64,000 nt of DNA from Pluralibacter gergoviae ATCC 33028 = NBRC 105706 (GCF_001598855.1 NZ_BCZS01000010.1:1-64000), one strand, 5' to 3'; counted from the stretch's first letter, positions 40,227-50,458 are shown. The notes: generated by a model from the sequence alone, not told the origin. Numbers and translations are program-made.

Positions 40227-40327
40227 TTATACCCTATCGTTATAGCCAATCTTTTTTTATTCTTTAATCATCGGTTTCGTTTCTGGCAGGCTACGCTCAT
40301 CCAATACAATCAATAAGAGAGCGGTCA

Positions 40328-41317
40328 ATGAACAAGTGGAGCGTAGGATTAACCCTTCTGCTGGCGTCTGCCAGCGTGCTGGCCAAGGATATCCAGCTGC
40401 TTAACGTATCGTACGACCCGACCCGTGAGCTCTACGATCAGTACAACAAGGCATTCAGCGCCCACTGGAAACAGCAGACCGGCGATAACGTCGTGATCCG
40501 CCAGTCCCACGGCGGCTCCGGTAAGCAGGCCACGTCCGTTATTAACGGCATTGAGGCAGACGTCGTCACGCTGGCGCTGGCCTATGACGTGGATGCTATC
40601 GCCGAGCGCGGCCGCATCGATAAGGACTGGATCAAGCGTCTGCCGGACAACTCCGCCCCCTACACTTCGACCATTGTTTTCCTGGTGCGTAAGGGCAATC
40701 CAAAGCAGATCAAGGACTGGAACGACCTGGTCAAGCCAGGCGTGTCGGTGATCACCCCGAACCCGAAAAGCTCCGGCGGCGCGCGCTGGAACTACCTGGC
40801 GGCCTGGGGCTATGCCCTGCACCACAACAACGGCGACCAGGCGAAAGCGCAGGATTTTGTGAAGGCGCTGTATAAGAACGTCGAAGTGCTGGACTCCGGC
40901 GCCCGCGGCGCGACCAACACTTTCGTCGAGCGCGGCATCGGCGATGTGCTGATCGCCTGGGAGAATGAGGCCCTGCTGGCGACCAAAGAGCTGGGTAAAG
41001 ATAAGTTTGAAATCGTCACGCCGAGCGAATCCATTCTCGCCGAGCCGACCGTCTCGGTCGTCGATAAAGTGGTGGATAAGAAAGGCACCCGCGATGTGGC
41101 CAACGCCTATCTGAAGTATCTCTATTCGCCGGAAGGCCAGGAGATCGTGGCGAAAAACTTCTACCGCCCGCGCGACCCGCAGGTCGCGAAGAAGTATGAA
41201 AGCGAATTTCCGAAGCTGAAGCTGTTTACCATCGACGAGGTGTTCGGCGGCTGGACGAAGGCGCAGAAGGAGCACTTCTCTAACGGCGGCACTTTCGATC
41301 AGATTAATCAGCGCTGA
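40328..41317 (+). CDS. sbp: Periplasmic sulfate-binding protein
   Basis: 329 residues, almost the same as the E. coli protein by recall. A signal peptide of about 19 residues (cleavage after SVLA) is followed by the sulfate-binding fold, with [20 protein letters not shown] at the mature start and the conserved QSHGGSGKQ and [20 protein letters not shown]. It supplies sulfate to the CysTWA ABC importer. Under CysB control in E. coli; no site was identified here. Confidence 0.97.
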   Translation: MNKWSVGLTLLLASASVLAKDIQLLNVSYDPTRELYDQYNKAFSAHWKQQTGDNVVIRQSHGGSGKQATSVINGIEADVVTLALAYDVDAIAERGRIDKDWIKRLPDNSAPYTSTIVFLVRKGNPKQIKDWNDLVKPGVSVITPNPKSSGGARWNYLAAWGYALHHNNGDQAKAQDFVKALYKNVEVLDSGARGATNTFVERGIGDVLIAWENEALLATKELGKDKFEIVTPSESILAEPTVSVVDKVVDKKGTRDVANAYLKYLYSPEGQEIVAKNFYRPRDPQVAKKYESEFPKLKLFTIDEVFGGWTKAQKEHFSNGGTFDQINQR

Positions 41318-41330
41318 TCGTCTTCATCGG

Positions 41331-41363
41331 GGCCGGAGGGGCTGGCGCCTCTCCGGCCTTTTA
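41331..41363 (+). terminator. Intrinsic terminator after sbp
   Basis: GGCCGGAG (41331-41338) pairs with CTCCGGCC (41351-41358), followed by TTTT. It overlaps the stop codon of the convergent FUSC-family gene. Confidence 0.75.
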
Positions 41364-43361
41364 ACGTCCGGCCTGTTCGCGGACAAACGCGCGGCGGGTG
41401 ATCCTGTCCATCTCCTGAAGATAGCGGGTCATTGAGGACGCCGCCGGATCGTCGGAGGAGGCAGCAAGTGCATTAACCGCCAGCGGGTGCTCCGCCCGGC
41501 TCTCCTGATGGCGATAGTTGCGGTAAATTTCGCGCCGCCACGCCAGTAAAAAGCCCTTACTCCGCACGTTTGCCCCGCGCGACTTCAGCGCGGCGCTGAT
41601 GCTCTGTAGCTGACTCATTAAAAAAAGACTCTGTCCCGCATAGTGGATCAGTTCGCGCTTTTTCTCCGGGGCTTCGTGCAGCACGACATCCACCAGCTTA
41701 TCGATCAGCAGGCCCATTCTGTCATGAAGCTGCGTTTCCGACGCGCGATCGTCATTTTCGCGTAAAAACGCTTTTTCAAGATCGGCATCGTAGAGGGAGG
41801 CAGGATTGTTGCCGTCTTTTATCATCTGCCGCCGGGGCAGCAGCGAAAACAGCAGCGATAAAATGAACGTCCCGGCCGCCAGCGACAGGCTGCGCTCAAG
41901 GGGAAACACCATATCTATTTCAAGGTGGTTTTCCGGCAGCAGAAAGATCATGAAGGAGATGCAGAATCCGAGACTATAGGCGAACGTCATCATGCTGGTT
42001 AAGCCCATGAAGCCGAAAAATAGCACGATGCCGGCGGTGAGTATCAGCAGTTCGACGGCGCTGGAAGCCTGCCCCAGAATACTGCTCACGGTAAAGCCAA
42101 ATGGAATGGCCAGCAGTGCCCCCTTCAGCACGTTGCGCGCAACTGCCGCCGGATGCGGCGCTTTCGCCAGCGCCAGGCTGAACACAATGGGAATAACGGC
42201 AATCAGAAAGCCGTACTGCCAGCCGGTGGCGTACCAGAAGGCGAAGCCGGAGTAAAACAGCAGCATTGAGCGTAGGCCGGTGATCAGGCAGTTGACCGGC
42301 TGCGAGTGCCTGCGGATGCGCAGGCCTTTGACCGAAACCTTCTCTGCCCGCAGCAGGCTGATGAAAAGCGTAGCAAAGATAAGCAAATCGCCGATCAGTT
42401 GCTGTACCGCTGCGGCGGTGAGGCGCTCAGCGACGCTGACCGTGGCGTCGTCGCGTTCATCGCTGGTGGAAAGGCGGGCGCGCAGCTGCTCTAAGGGCGC
42501 GAGGTCCGCCTTCTTTAACAGCCCCGGCGCGGCCTGAATGTCGCTCACGATGCTTTGTAGAGTGCGCAGGGCCGATGCCGGTCCGCTAAAGTCGGCAACG
42601 GGCTGCTGCTGCAGCGTATATATTCGGGTGGTTATCTGGATAGCGAGCCGGTTCATCTCGCGGACGATACCCGCCGCGCGGCGCCCCCAGCTCCCCTCGA
42701 AGTCAGCGTGATCGGCCAGATCCGCAGTATTTATGATCCCGGCATAGATCTCCGGAATGCGGTCGTTTTGCGCAGTGGATGTCACCAGCTCCAGCGTGGC
42801 GCTGAACAGCCGGCTGGCGGCGCCGTTGACGGCGTCGGTGCTGAACGACGGCCACAGGCAGGCGCTGACGAACCCGGCCCAGAATATGCCGCACAGGATC
42901 GTGCCCACCCGGTCGATAAAGATATCAATAATGACGTCGCTGGAGGGGCCGGTTACGGCCGGGACCATGATCATAATGCACACCGTGACCGTAAAGATGG
43001 AGCAGCAGAAGGTCACGTTGGCATCGCGGGTGTGAAAGGATGCCGCCGAGGCGAGAAAAATAATCACGCCGCCGCAGAGTGCTGCCAGAAACGGGCTTTG
43101 CGCCACTGAGCCCATCAATGCCAGGCCGAGAATACCGCCGCACAGGGTGGAGATGCACTGATAGAGGCATTTTTTTAGCACCTGCGCGTGGTCCGGGGCG
43201 AAAAAGGAGATCATGCCGGTGATCATTGACCATATCGGATGTTCGAGGCCCAACAGTAACGCAATGAATAGCGCTCCCCACACCGACACGCTAAGTTTAA
43301 TCGCAGCTTTTACTGCCGTTTTATTGGTGAGTAAATACGTGTCAATCAGTGACATTTTCAT
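41361..43361 (-). CDS. FUSC-family efflux permease (AaeB-like)
   Basis: 666 residues with two blocks of membrane segments (residues about 20-175 and 350-495) split by soluble helical regions, as in AaeB/YccS fusaric-acid-resistance type proteins. With the HlyD-type adaptor and DUF1656 protein upstream, it forms an AaeXAB-like efflux unit, a type that exports aromatic carboxylic acids in E. coli. The substrate is not known. It starts 35 bases after the adaptor gene ends. Composition is somewhat lower in GC than the backbone, so the operon may have been acquired. Confidence 0.87.
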   Translation of the reverse strand: MKMSLIDTYLLTNKTAVKAAIKLSVSVWGALFIALLLGLEHPIWSMITGMISFFAPDHAQVLKKCLYQCISTLCGGILGLALMGSVAQSPFLAALCGGVIIFLASAASFHTRDANVTFCCSIFTVTVCIMIMVPAVTGPSSDVIIDIFIDRVGTILCGIFWAGFVSACLWPSFSTDAVNGAASRLFSATLELVTSTAQNDRIPEIYAGIINTADLADHADFEGSWGRRAAGIVREMNRLAIQITTRIYTLQQQPVADFSGPASALRTLQSIVSDIQAAPGLLKKADLAPLEQLRARLSTSDERDDATVSVAERLTAAAVQQLIGDLLIFATLFISLLRAEKVSVKGLRIRRHSQPVNCLITGLRSMLLFYSGFAFWYATGWQYGFLIAVIPIVFSLALAKAPHPAAVARNVLKGALLAIPFGFTVSSILGQASSAVELLILTAGIVLFFGFMGLTSMMTFAYSLGFCISFMIFLLPENHLEIDMVFPLERSLSLAAGTFILSLLFSLLPRRQMIKDGNNPASLYDADLEKAFLRENDDRASETQLHDRMGLLIDKLVDVVLHEAPEKKRELIHYAGQSLFLMSQLQSISAALKSRGANVRSKGFLLAWRREIYRNYRHQESRAEHPLAVNALAASSDDPAASSMTRYLQEMDRITRRAFVREQAGR

Positions 43362-43396
43362 TATCGGGTCTCAATCACATGACGTGATGGCAGAGC

Positions 43397-44320
43397 TTAA
43401 AAAAGCGCGTTGAGGTTCTCGGCAAATGCACGCCAGACCGAGCGACGGTTATTCGATGATTCGCCAGTAGGAATGATTTTTATCGTGGCGGACATCCCGG
43501 AGCTTAATATCAGTCCGTCGGGAATGGCGTCGATTTTGATATTCACCGGAATGCGCTGGGCGAGGCGTACCCACGCAAATGTTGGCTCAACTGCGGGCAG
43601 CATCTGGTTACCGGGCGTGGTATTGGTATTCGAAATGCCGCTATCGATGGACGCTACGTGGCCCGCCAATTTTTGCGTACCGGCCATCAGCCAGATCTCT
43701 ACGCTGTCGCCGGGCTTAATGGACGGAATTTTCGTTTCCTCAAAATAGCCGGTGACGTAATAGCTGTCGTCTTTGATAAGCGCCAGCAGTTCGCTGCCCT
43801 GGTTAACGTAATCACCCTTCTCCAGACTGAGGTTGATGATTTTCCCGCTGGCCGGAGAGCGGTATACGGTACGGTCAAGGTCGATTTTCGCGCTCGCAAC
43901 GGCGGCAAGCGACTCTTTATAGTCGGCCTGGGTTTCGAGCATATCGGAGCGTGCGCTATCGACTTCTTCATGGCTGACGATGCCGTTTTTCAGCGTCGCT
44001 CTGCGACCATAGACGTGGGCCGCATTATTGGCCGCCGCCTTTGCCTTTTCCATTTTCGCCTGCGCCAGATCCAGCGCCACGCGATAGCGTTCGCGGTCGA
44101 CGATAAATAAAATATCGCCGGCTTTCACATTCTGCGCATTATGCGCGTTCATCGTATCAATCCAGCCGGAAACATCGGGAGCGATATTCACAACCTCGGC
44201 GCGGATGCGCCCGTCGCGGGTCCACGGCGAATACATATAGCGGTCCCATATAAAAGCGACGGCAATAATGATTCCGGCAATACACAGCACGGTGATGGCA
44301 AGACTGGTTATTCTGTTCAT
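43397..44320 (-). CDS. HlyD-family periplasmic adaptor (AaeA-like)
   Basis: 307 residues. One N-terminal membrane anchor (residues about 7-26) is followed by a biotinyl-lipoyl-like hairpin half (RAEVVNIAPDVSGWIDTMNA), a helical hairpin, and the second half (VYRSPASGKIINLSLEKGDYV). It links the FUSC permease to an outer-membrane channel such as TolC; no channel gene is present locally. It lies 10 bases downstream of the DUF1656 gene. Confidence 0.9.
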   Translation of the reverse strand: MNRITSLAITVLCIAGIIIAVAFIWDRYMYSPWTRDGRIRAEVVNIAPDVSGWIDTMNAHNAQNVKAGDILFIVDRERYRVALDLAQAKMEKAKAAANNAAHVYGRRATLKNGIVSHEEVDSARSDMLETQADYKESLAAVASAKIDLDRTVYRSPASGKIINLSLEKGDYVNQGSELLALIKDDSYYVTGYFEETKIPSIKPGDSVEIWLMAGTQKLAGHVASIDSGISNTNTTPGNQMLPAVEPTFAWVRLAQRIPVNIKIDAIPDGLILSSGMSATIKIIPTGESSNNRRSVWRAFAENLNALF

Positions 44321-44330
44321 AGTGGAGTTC

Positions 44331-44531
44331 TTAAAAAGTAGTACTGACCATTAGTGCAAGAATGACGGTAAACAGCAGCATGCTGACCAGGCTCTCACTG
44401 CGCTTGAGGGGCCAGGGAATAACCTTATCAATTACCCGGGTTACCGCGCTGGTAATTACCAGCGAAAGCATAATCATCAGCACAATTGGGCTCAGCAACA
44501 GGCCCATGACGCTTTCTTCGTATATTGGCAT
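44331..44531 (-). CDS. DUF1656 small membrane protein (AaeX-like)
   Basis: 66 residues with two membrane segments (about 9-30 and 47-64). Size and position before an HlyD adaptor and a FUSC permease match AaeX. Function unknown; it is a standing partner of this efflux type. The start at 44531 (MPIYEESVMG) is preferred; a longer in-frame start at 44603 would add 24 alanine- and arginine-rich residues unlike the family. Confidence 0.85.
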   Translation of the reverse strand: MPIYEESVMGLLLSPIVLMIMLSLVITSAVTRVIDKVIPWPLKRSESLVSMLLFTVILALMVSTTF

Positions 44532-44663
44532 CTGTTTCTCTATTCGGACATTACGCCTGTTGCCGACGCCTGCGCTCGCCGCTGCCGCAGAGGCTTCGGG
44601 CACATAGCTATCTTTGTTTTAAGCGACGTAGGCGTGTGTGATTTTAATGTTAACGCCATAATA

Positions 44664-44693
44664 CGGTATACTATACCGCAATGTGGTACATTG
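44664..44693. promoter_or_regulatory. Two abutting 15-bp palindromes, candidate IclR-type operator
   Basis: CGGTATA-C-TATACCG (44664-44678) is perfect, and directly next to it CAATGT-GGT-ACATTG (44679-44693) is also perfect. They lie about 130 bases before the DUF1656 start, between that operon and the IclR gene. IclR-family proteins bind palindromes of about this length. Confidence 0.55.
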
Positions 44694-44783
44694 GCTTTTT
44701 GAGCGATTAAGGCCCTGCCGCAGAGCGGCAGCGGCGGCAATGGTGGGCATACTGCGCGGGGGGATGACTATAATTATATGAAG

Positions 44784-45572
44784 TTACTGTATTTTTTTAT
44801 TGATTAATGCACTGCCTATTTTTTGCTCTATCACTTTTTTGCAGGCGAACAGGGCGTCCTGAAAGCGCTGCTGGCTGTATTCGGCGCGCACGCTCGGCGC
44901 AATAATGCTGATTGCGTAGGCGCCAAGATAGGTATTAATCAGCACGGCAAAGGTACAGACCCCTTCCAGATGCTCCTGCATATCGCAGGCAATCTCTGAG
45001 GACCTGATTTCCGTCAACTGGCAAAGGAGCTGCTCTCTGTTCAGCGTTTTCGGCGTCAGCATCGGCAGCCGGGCGGGGATCCGCTTTTCCAGCGCATCGG
45101 CATCAAGCTGGGAGAGGATGATTTTGCCCGCGGCCGTTGAATACGCCGGAGCCTCAACGCCGACGGGAAAGGCGACGCGCAGCTCTCGCTCGTAGATGGT
45201 GCAGTCCACGACATACACTTTATCGCCGGCGAGGGTCGACAGGCAGACGGACTCCTGTACCGAGGCGGCAAGATCGTTCAGGTGCTCTCTGACGCTGGTA
45301 ATAATATCTGCCTGAGTCTGGTGTAGCAGCTGCCCGAGCGCGGGGCCGAGACGAAACCCTCCCTGGCTGCCCATAGACTCAACCATGTTCTCTGCTTCAA
45401 GCGCGGCAACAATCCGCTGGACGGTCGAGCGCGCCAGTTGGACATCCTGGGCGATAGCCGACAGGCTCAGCCCCGACGGATGGCGACTGAGCGAGCGCAT
45501 GACGGCAACCGCCCTGGCGATAACCTGGATCCCTCCAGGGCGGCTTTCCGGTGAGTTTTTCAGACTGTGCAT
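44784..45572 (-). CDS. IclR-family transcriptional regulator
   Basis: 262 residues. The N-terminal winged helix (residues about 15-75, SLSRHPSGLSLSAIAQDVQL and ARSTVQRIVAALE) and the C-terminal effector-binding GAF-like domain (VCLSTLAGDKVYVVDCTIYE onward) are complete. It lies immediately upstream of the AaeXAB-like operon on the same strand and very likely controls it, with an aromatic or carboxylic ligand. The start at 45572 (MHSLKNSPES) was chosen because 36 extra upstream residues do not resemble the family. Confidence 0.87.
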   Translation of the reverse strand: MHSLKNSPESRPGGIQVIARAVAVMRSLSRHPSGLSLSAIAQDVQLARSTVQRIVAALEAENMVESMGSQGGFRLGPALGQLLHQTQADIITSVREHLNDLAASVQESVCLSTLAGDKVYVVDCTIYERELRVAFPVGVEAPAYSTAAGKIILSQLDADALEKRIPARLPMLTPKTLNREQLLCQLTEIRSSEIACDMQEHLEGVCTFAVLINTYLGAYAISIIAPSVRAEYSQQRFQDALFACKKVIEQKIGSALINKKIQ

Positions 45573-45737
45573 TGCATCATTCCGTCGTAGACATTTCGTG
45601 TTGCGTGCGCCGGGAGCGCGTTGAATTATTCCGGCATGATAACGTATCAACCCCTTCAGGGCGCGTGTCCTGAGGATCATTTTTATTTCATCGCCTTTGC
45701 GTTACCCTTGCCTGTCCGGAATACTGGGGAGGCGGCA

Positions 45738-46493
45738 ATGAAGCGATGGCGATACGGGATACTGGCGATGGTGTTTGCCGGTGCGGCGGCGGGAGGTGGG
45801 TACTGGCTGCAGTCTGGCAACCCGAATGTGCTGCGCCATTTTGTTATCGACCAGTGCGTCCCTCATCAACAGCAGAACAATAATCCCGCTCCCTGCCAGT
45901 CGGTGAATCTGCGGGGCGGCTACGTGCTGTTCAAAGATAAAAACGGCCCGCTGCAGTACCTGCTGATGCCCACCTACCGCATCAACGGCATCGAAAGCCC
46001 GCTGCTGCTCGATCCTCATACCCAGAATTTTTTCTGGCAGGCCTGGCAAAATCGCCAGTTGATGGCCGAGCGCCGGGGGCAGCCGGTGCCGGACAGCGCC
46101 GTGTCGCTGACCATCAACTCCCGCAGCGGCCGCACCCAGAACCATTTCCACATCCACATCTCCTGCCTGCGGCCCGACGTGCGCCAGCAGCTTAATGTCT
46201 CGGCCTCCGCTATCAGCAGCCGCTGGCTTCCGCTCCCCGGCGGCCTGCAGGGCCACGAATATCTTGCCCGCCGGGTGAATGAAAGCGAACTGGCGCAGAA
46301 AAGCCCGTTCCTGATGCTGGCCGATGAAGTGCCGGAGGCCCGGGAGCACATGGGGCGGTTTTCGCTGGCGGTGGTGCGCCAGAGCGACGGCAGCTTCGTG
46401 CTGCTGGCAACGTCGCGCAACCTGCTGAAGCTAAACCGGGCGTCGGCGGAGGAGATTCAGGACCATCGTTGCCGGATTCTGGAGGGGCAGTGA
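45738..46493 (+). CDS. cdh: CDP-diacylglycerol diphosphatase
   Basis: 251 residues, as in E. coli. One N-terminal membrane segment (residues about 6-24) and the HIT-related catalytic fold with the [11 protein letters not shown] motif. It hydrolyses CDP-diacylglycerol to phosphatidate and CMP at the inner membrane. The start at 45738 has GGAGGCGG upstream. In E. coli cdh follows sbp directly; here four genes of an efflux operon intervene. Its stop overlaps the GTG start of the next gene. Confidence 0.94.
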   Translation: MKRWRYGILAMVFAGAAAGGGYWLQSGNPNVLRHFVIDQCVPHQQQNNNPAPCQSVNLRGGYVLFKDKNGPLQYLLMPTYRINGIESPLLLDPHTQNFFWQAWQNRQLMAERRGQPVPDSAVSLTINSRSGRTQNHFHIHISCLRPDVRQQLNVSASAISSRWLPLPGGLQGHEYLARRVNESELAQKSPFLMLADEVPEAREHMGRFSLAVVRQSDGSFVLLATSRNLLKLNRASAEEIQDHRCRILEGQ

Positions 46494-47578
46494 TTAATCG
46501 CATCATCATCGAAAATTACCGCTCTGCCAGAAAGGTAGCGTTTGACCTCGGCCGCCTCAACCTGGTGTTTGGCGCCAACGGGGCGGGGAAATCGAATATC
46601 TACAACGCGCTGCGGCTGATTCAGGGAGCGGCCGACGGGCGCATCTCTGCCCAGCTGGCGGGCGAGGGCGGTATTCAGAGGGCGATGTGGGCGGGTGATA
46701 CTAAAACCAGTGAGCTACGGCGCATGACGCTATCCGTGGATACCGACGCCTTCAGCTACGAGATGCAGATTGGCTATCCGGATAAAATTCCCTATCCAAC
46801 CTTTTTTAAACTCGACCCGGTTATCAAAGAGGAGAGACTCTGGCTGGCGGGCTTTGGCCGCCGCCCCTCTTCGCTTGTAATGAAGCGCCGGAACCAGACG
46901 GTCTTTCTGACCAACGTCGAAGGCGAAAAGGTCTCCTATGCGGCATCGCTGTATGAGAACGAATCGGTGTTCGGCCAGATAGGCGAGCCGCACCGCTATC
47001 CGGAGGTCTCCAGCGCCCGGGAGTTCATCCGCAACTGGCGCTTCTATCACGAATTCAACGTCTCCGGCGGATCGCCGCTGCGCGCGCCGCAGGTGGGCTA
47101 CCGTTCACCGGTGCTCGCCGGCGACGGCCTTAACCTGGCGGCGGCGTTTCGCACCATTGAAGAGGTCGGCGATGGTGATCTGCTGCATGAGGTGCTGGAC
47201 TCTGCGTTTCCGCAGTGCGCTTTTCAGGTGGCGCTGGTGGACGGACGCTTTCAGATGCAGATGATCCGCCAGGGCCTGAGAAGGCCGCTGGACGCGGCGG
47301 AGATGTCGGACGGAACCCTGCGCTTCCTCTGCCTGGCGGTGGCCCTGCTGAGCCCGCGCCCGCCGGCGTTTATCGCCCTCAACGAACCGGAGAACAGCCT
47401 GCATCAGGATATGCTGCCGGCGCTGGCAAAGCTGATTGCCGAAGCCAGCCGCTACACTCAGATCTGGCTAACCAGCCACTCGATGGCGCTGGCGACGCTG
47501 ATTAAGGCGCACGCGGCGTTCAGCCTTTTCGAGCTGAGCATCGAAGACGGCGCGTCGTCGCTCGCGCAAATTGGCTGA
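46490..47578 (+). CDS. AAA-family ATPase, SMC/RecF-like, translationally coupled to cdh
   Basis: About 362 residues starting at GTG 46490, which overlaps the cdh stop (GTGA), with GGAGGGG upstream. Walker A is GANGAGKSN (residues 28-36); a signature-like [15 protein letters not shown] and Walker [13 protein letters not shown] follow, then the switch SWLTSHS-type LTSHSMA. Asn replaces the usual Asp/Glu in the first acidic position of Walker B, while the Glu of EPE is kept. This is the AAA_21/OLD-like ATPase group, but no TOPRIM nuclease is attached. Function unknown; it could be a DNA-associated ATPase. A TTG at 46469 is a less likely start. Confidence 0.8.
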   Translation: MINRIIIENYRSARKVAFDLGRLNLVFGANGAGKSNIYNALRLIQGAADGRISAQLAGEGGIQRAMWAGDTKTSELRRMTLSVDTDAFSYEMQIGYPDKIPYPTFFKLDPVIKEERLWLAGFGRRPSSLVMKRRNQTVFLTNVEGEKVSYAASLYENESVFGQIGEPHRYPEVSSAREFIRNWRFYHEFNVSGGSPLRAPQVGYRSPVLAGDGLNLAAAFRTIEEVGDGDLLHEVLDSAFPQCAFQVALVDGRFQMQMIRQGLRRPLDAAEMSDGTLRFLCLAVALLSPRPPAFIALNEPENSLHQDMLPALAKLIAEASRYTQIWLTSHSMALATLIKAHAAFSLFELSIEDGASSLAQIG

Positions 47579-47641
47579 TCGGTCGTTTACCTGTCCCGCA
47601 GGGCGTCGTAGACTTGCGGAAAAAAACGACAGGAGACAGGT

Positions 47642-48946
47642 ATGTCGCTCTGGTTCACCCACCCTCTGTTCCTCCCCTCGCTGATCGTCGGCATCACGAT
47701 CCTGCTGTGGGCCACCTCCCTGCTGCCGGAATTTATCACCGCGCTGCTGTTCTTCACCGCGGCGATGGCGGCAAAAATCGCGCCGCCGGAGGTGGTTTTC
47801 GGCGGCTTTGCCTCCTCGGCCTTCTGGCTGGTGTTCAGCGGTTTTGTACTCGGTATCGCCATCCGCAAAACCGGGCTGGCGGACCGCGCCGCCGGGGCGC
47901 TCTCCGCAAGGCTTACCGATTCGTGGCTGCGGATGGTGGCGAGCGTGGTGCTGCTCAGCTACGCGCTGGCATTCGTGATGCCGTCGAACATGGGCCGCAT
48001 CGCGCTGCTGATGCCGATCGTGGCGGCGATGGCGGCGCGGGCCGGGATCGGCGAAGGTACCCGCGGCTGGTACGGCCTGGCGCTGGCGGTGGGCTTCGGC
48101 ACCTTCGAGCTGTCGGCCACCATCCTGCCCGCCAACGTTCCTAATCTGGTAATGAGCGGCGCGGCGGAAGGAGCCTGGGGCATTCATCTTAACTATCTGC
48201 CCTACCTGTTTCTCCATACGCCGGTGCTCGGCTGGCTGAAGGGTCTCCTGCTGGTGGGGCTTATTTGCTGGCTGTTTCCGGGCAGGCCGCAGCCGCCGGA
48301 GAATTTGCCGCCGCCCGCGCCGATGAGCGCTGATGAGAAGCGGCTGGCGTGGCTGCTGGCGGTGGTACTGGCGCTGTGGGTCACCGGGAGCTGGCACGGC
48401 ATCGGCCCGGCCTGGGTGGGGCTGGCGGCCGCCTGCGTGACCCTGCTGCCTCGCGTGGGCTTCATCAGCGGCGAGGAGTTCTCTACCGGGGTGAACGTGC
48501 GTACCTGCTTTTACGTTGCCGGTATCCTCGGCCTGGCGCTGACCGTGACCCACACCGGCATCGGCGAGGCGGTAGGGCAGGCGCTGATGCGGGTGATGCC
48601 GCTGGATGCGGACAGGCCGTTTACCAGCTTCCTGGCGCTGACCGGCATCACCTCGGCGCTGAACTTTATTATGACCGCCAACGGTGTTCCGGCGCTGTAT
48701 ACCACCTTTGCGCAGAGCTTCTCCGACGCGACGGGCTTCCCGCTGCTGAGCGTGATTATGATTCAGGTGATGGGCTACTCGACGCCGCTGCTGCCGTATC
48801 AGGCGTCGCCGATTGTGGTGGCGATGGCGCTAGGAAAAGTGCCGGTCAGGGCGGGAATGGTGCTGTGTTTTGCGCTGGCGCTGGGGAGTTATCTGCTGCT
48901 GCTGCCGCTGGATTATCTGTGGTATCGCCTGCTGGGGGCGCTGTAG
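47642..48946 (+). CDS. SLC13/DASS-type anion transporter
   Basis: 434 residues with about 11 membrane segments. The arrangement fits the divalent-anion:sodium symporter/ArsB-like ion transporter superfamily, with paired SNT/TAN-type loops (FVMPSNMGRIALLMPI and NFIMTANGVPALYTTF). It probably imports a dicarboxylate, sulfate or similar anion. It begins 63 bases after the AAA ATPase gene and converges on tpiA. The start has AGGAGA upstream. Confidence 0.8.
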   Translation: MSLWFTHPLFLPSLIVGITILLWATSLLPEFITALLFFTAAMAAKIAPPEVVFGGFASSAFWLVFSGFVLGIAIRKTGLADRAAGALSARLTDSWLRMVASVVLLSYALAFVMPSNMGRIALLMPIVAAMAARAGIGEGTRGWYGLALAVGFGTFELSATILPANVPNLVMSGAAEGAWGIHLNYLPYLFLHTPVLGWLKGLLLVGLICWLFPGRPQPPENLPPPAPMSADEKRLAWLLAVVLALWVTGSWHGIGPAWVGLAAACVTLLPRVGFISGEEFSTGVNVRTCFYVAGILGLALTVTHTGIGEAVGQALMRVMPLDADRPFTSFLALTGITSALNFIMTANGVPALYTTFAQSFSDATGFPLLSVIMIQVMGYSTPLLPYQASPIVVAMALGKVPVRAGMVLCFALALGSYLLLLPLDYLWYRLLGAL

Positions 48947-48951
48947 GAATT

Positions 48952-48977
48952 GCCCTCTCCCCGGGCGGGGAGAGGGC
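48952..48977. repeat. Perfect GC-rich intergenic hairpin between convergent genes
   Basis: GCCCTCTCCCC (48952-48962) pairs perfectly with GGGGAGAGGGC (48967-48977) around GGGC. Hairpins of this type recur between convergent genes in enterobacteria and may act as terminators or mRNA stabilisers for both sides. Confidence 0.55.
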
Positions 48978-48991
48978 GAAAGCAGTCGCGA

Positions 48992-49759
48992 TTACGCCTG
49001 CTTAGCTTCCGCTGCCGCTTTCACGATCGTCGCAAATGCGTCTGCCTTCAGCGATGCGCCGCCAACCAGCGCGCCGTCGATATCCGGCTGACCGAACAGC
49101 TCTGCAGCGTTGCCCGCGTTAACGGAGCCGCCGTACTGGATAATAACCTGCTCGGCGATTTTGGCGTCGGTTTTGGCAATGTGATCGCGGATAAACTTGT
49201 GTACCGCCTGCGCCTGCGCCGGGGTCGCAGATTTGCCGGTGCCGATAGCCCATACCGGTTCGTAAGCAATGACCACGCCTTCGAACGCCGCTGCGCCCTG
49301 CGTTTTCAGCACGGCGTCAATCTGGCGCGCGCACACTTCTTCGGTTTTGCCCGCTTCGTTTTCGGCTTCGGTTTCACCGATGCACAGTACCGGGGTCAGG
49401 CCCTGCTCTTTCAGCACGGCGAATTTTTTGGCGATCAGCTCGTCAGACTCTTTGTGGTAGGTGCGACGCTCGGAGTGGCCGATGATGATGTACTGCGCGC
49501 CGATGTCTTTCAGCATCTGGGCAGAAGTTTCACCGGTGAATGCGCCGGACAGGTTCAGATCAACGTTCTGTGCACCGAGGTTGATGTGGCTGCCGCCGGC
49601 GGCGTGTTTTGCCATGTCGATGTACATTTCCGGCGGCGCGATAGCCACGTCGCAGCCCGCAACGCCGGCGAGCTCTTTACGCAGATTCGCAATCAGATCG
49701 TTAACCATCTGGCGGCTGCCGTTCAGCTTCCAGTTACCCATCACTAATGGATGTCGCAT
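48992..49759 (-). CDS. tpiA: Triosephosphate isomerase
   Basis: 255 residues, the E. coli length. Active-site residues are seen in GNWKLNG (Lys), IGHSERR (His) and [11 protein letters not shown] (Glu), with the phosphate-binding QYGGSVN near the C-terminus. It interconverts dihydroxyacetone phosphate and glyceraldehyde-3-phosphate. In E. coli it follows cdh; here two extra genes separate them. Confidence 0.98.
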   Translation of the reverse strand: MRHPLVMGNWKLNGSRQMVNDLIANLRKELAGVAGCDVAIAPPEMYIDMAKHAAGGSHINLGAQNVDLNLSGAFTGETSAQMLKDIGAQYIIIGHSERRTYHKESDELIAKKFAVLKEQGLTPVLCIGETEAENEAGKTEEVCARQIDAVLKTQGAAAFEGVVIAYEPVWAIGTGKSATPAQAQAVHKFIRDHIAKTDAKIAEQVIIQYGGSVNAGNAAELFGQPDIDGALVGGASLKADAFATIVKAAAEAKQA

Positions 49760-49867
49760 TTTAATTCTCCACGCTAGATAAGCGAATTAAGTAAGATGGC
49801 CGCCCGCTGGGCGGCATGGTCTGTGAAACAGTATAGAGATTGGACGGCGGAAAGGCTTTGCTTTTTA

Positions 49868-50458
49868 TCATTTATTGCTCCCTTCCAGCGCGTCAGATAG
49901 CGCCAGCTTAATCGGTTCAACGGCGAAGGTCAGCCCCTTATCACCGTTATCCGCCACCACATAGCGCAGCGCGCCTTCCGGCGACGCGTAGTAGCGCTTG
50001 TTTTTACCGGCAGCCAGCAGCTTCTGCAGCTTCTGGCTGCTCTGGGCGCGGCTCATGCCGGGCGTGAACGCCCGCAGCACCGCGCTCATATACTCCAGCG
50101 CCCTGGCTTTCGCCGCCTTCTGCTCCGGGCCCTGAATCGGCAGCCAGGTTATTTGCATCGACTTTATTTTCAGCGTGCCGCGCTCCAGCGCGGTGGAGGC
50201 ATAGAGGTTTTCGTTAATCTTGCTGGCGGCGCGGGTCAGATTCAGCCGGTCGCTGCTGCCGGAAATAGAGCGAAATTCACTGAGCGCCAGGGTGGGGTTG
50301 TCGTGGTTAAACCTTTCGCGAAACTGGCTGATGGATAGATCGAAGCTCGGTGCGCCGGAAAGCAGATAAGGGGCAGCCGGGGGCTCTGCCGACAGGGCAC
50401 TCTGGCCCGCCGCCATTATCGCGATCCCCATCAGACACAACGCTATCCATCTCTTCAT
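49868..50458 (-). CDS. yiiQ: DUF1454 periplasmic protein YiiQ
   Basis: 196 residues (E. coli about 199). A signal peptide of about 24 residues (cleavage near LSA-EP) precedes the DUF1454 domain with NLTRAASKINENLYASTALE and GPEQKAAKARALEYMSAV. Probable periplasmic protein of unknown function. The ATG at 50458 (MKRWIALCLM) is used; one three codons upstream is possible. It lies upstream of tpiA on the same strand. Confidence 0.93.
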   Translation of the reverse strand: MKRWIALCLMGIAIMAAGQSALSAEPPAAPYLLSGAPSFDLSISQFRERFNHDNPTLALSEFRSISGSSDRLNLTRAASKINENLYASTALERGTLKIKSMQITWLPIQGPEQKAAKARALEYMSAVLRAFTPGMSRAQSSQKLQKLLAAGKNKRYYASPEGALRYVVADNGDKGLTFAVEPIKLALSDALEGSNK

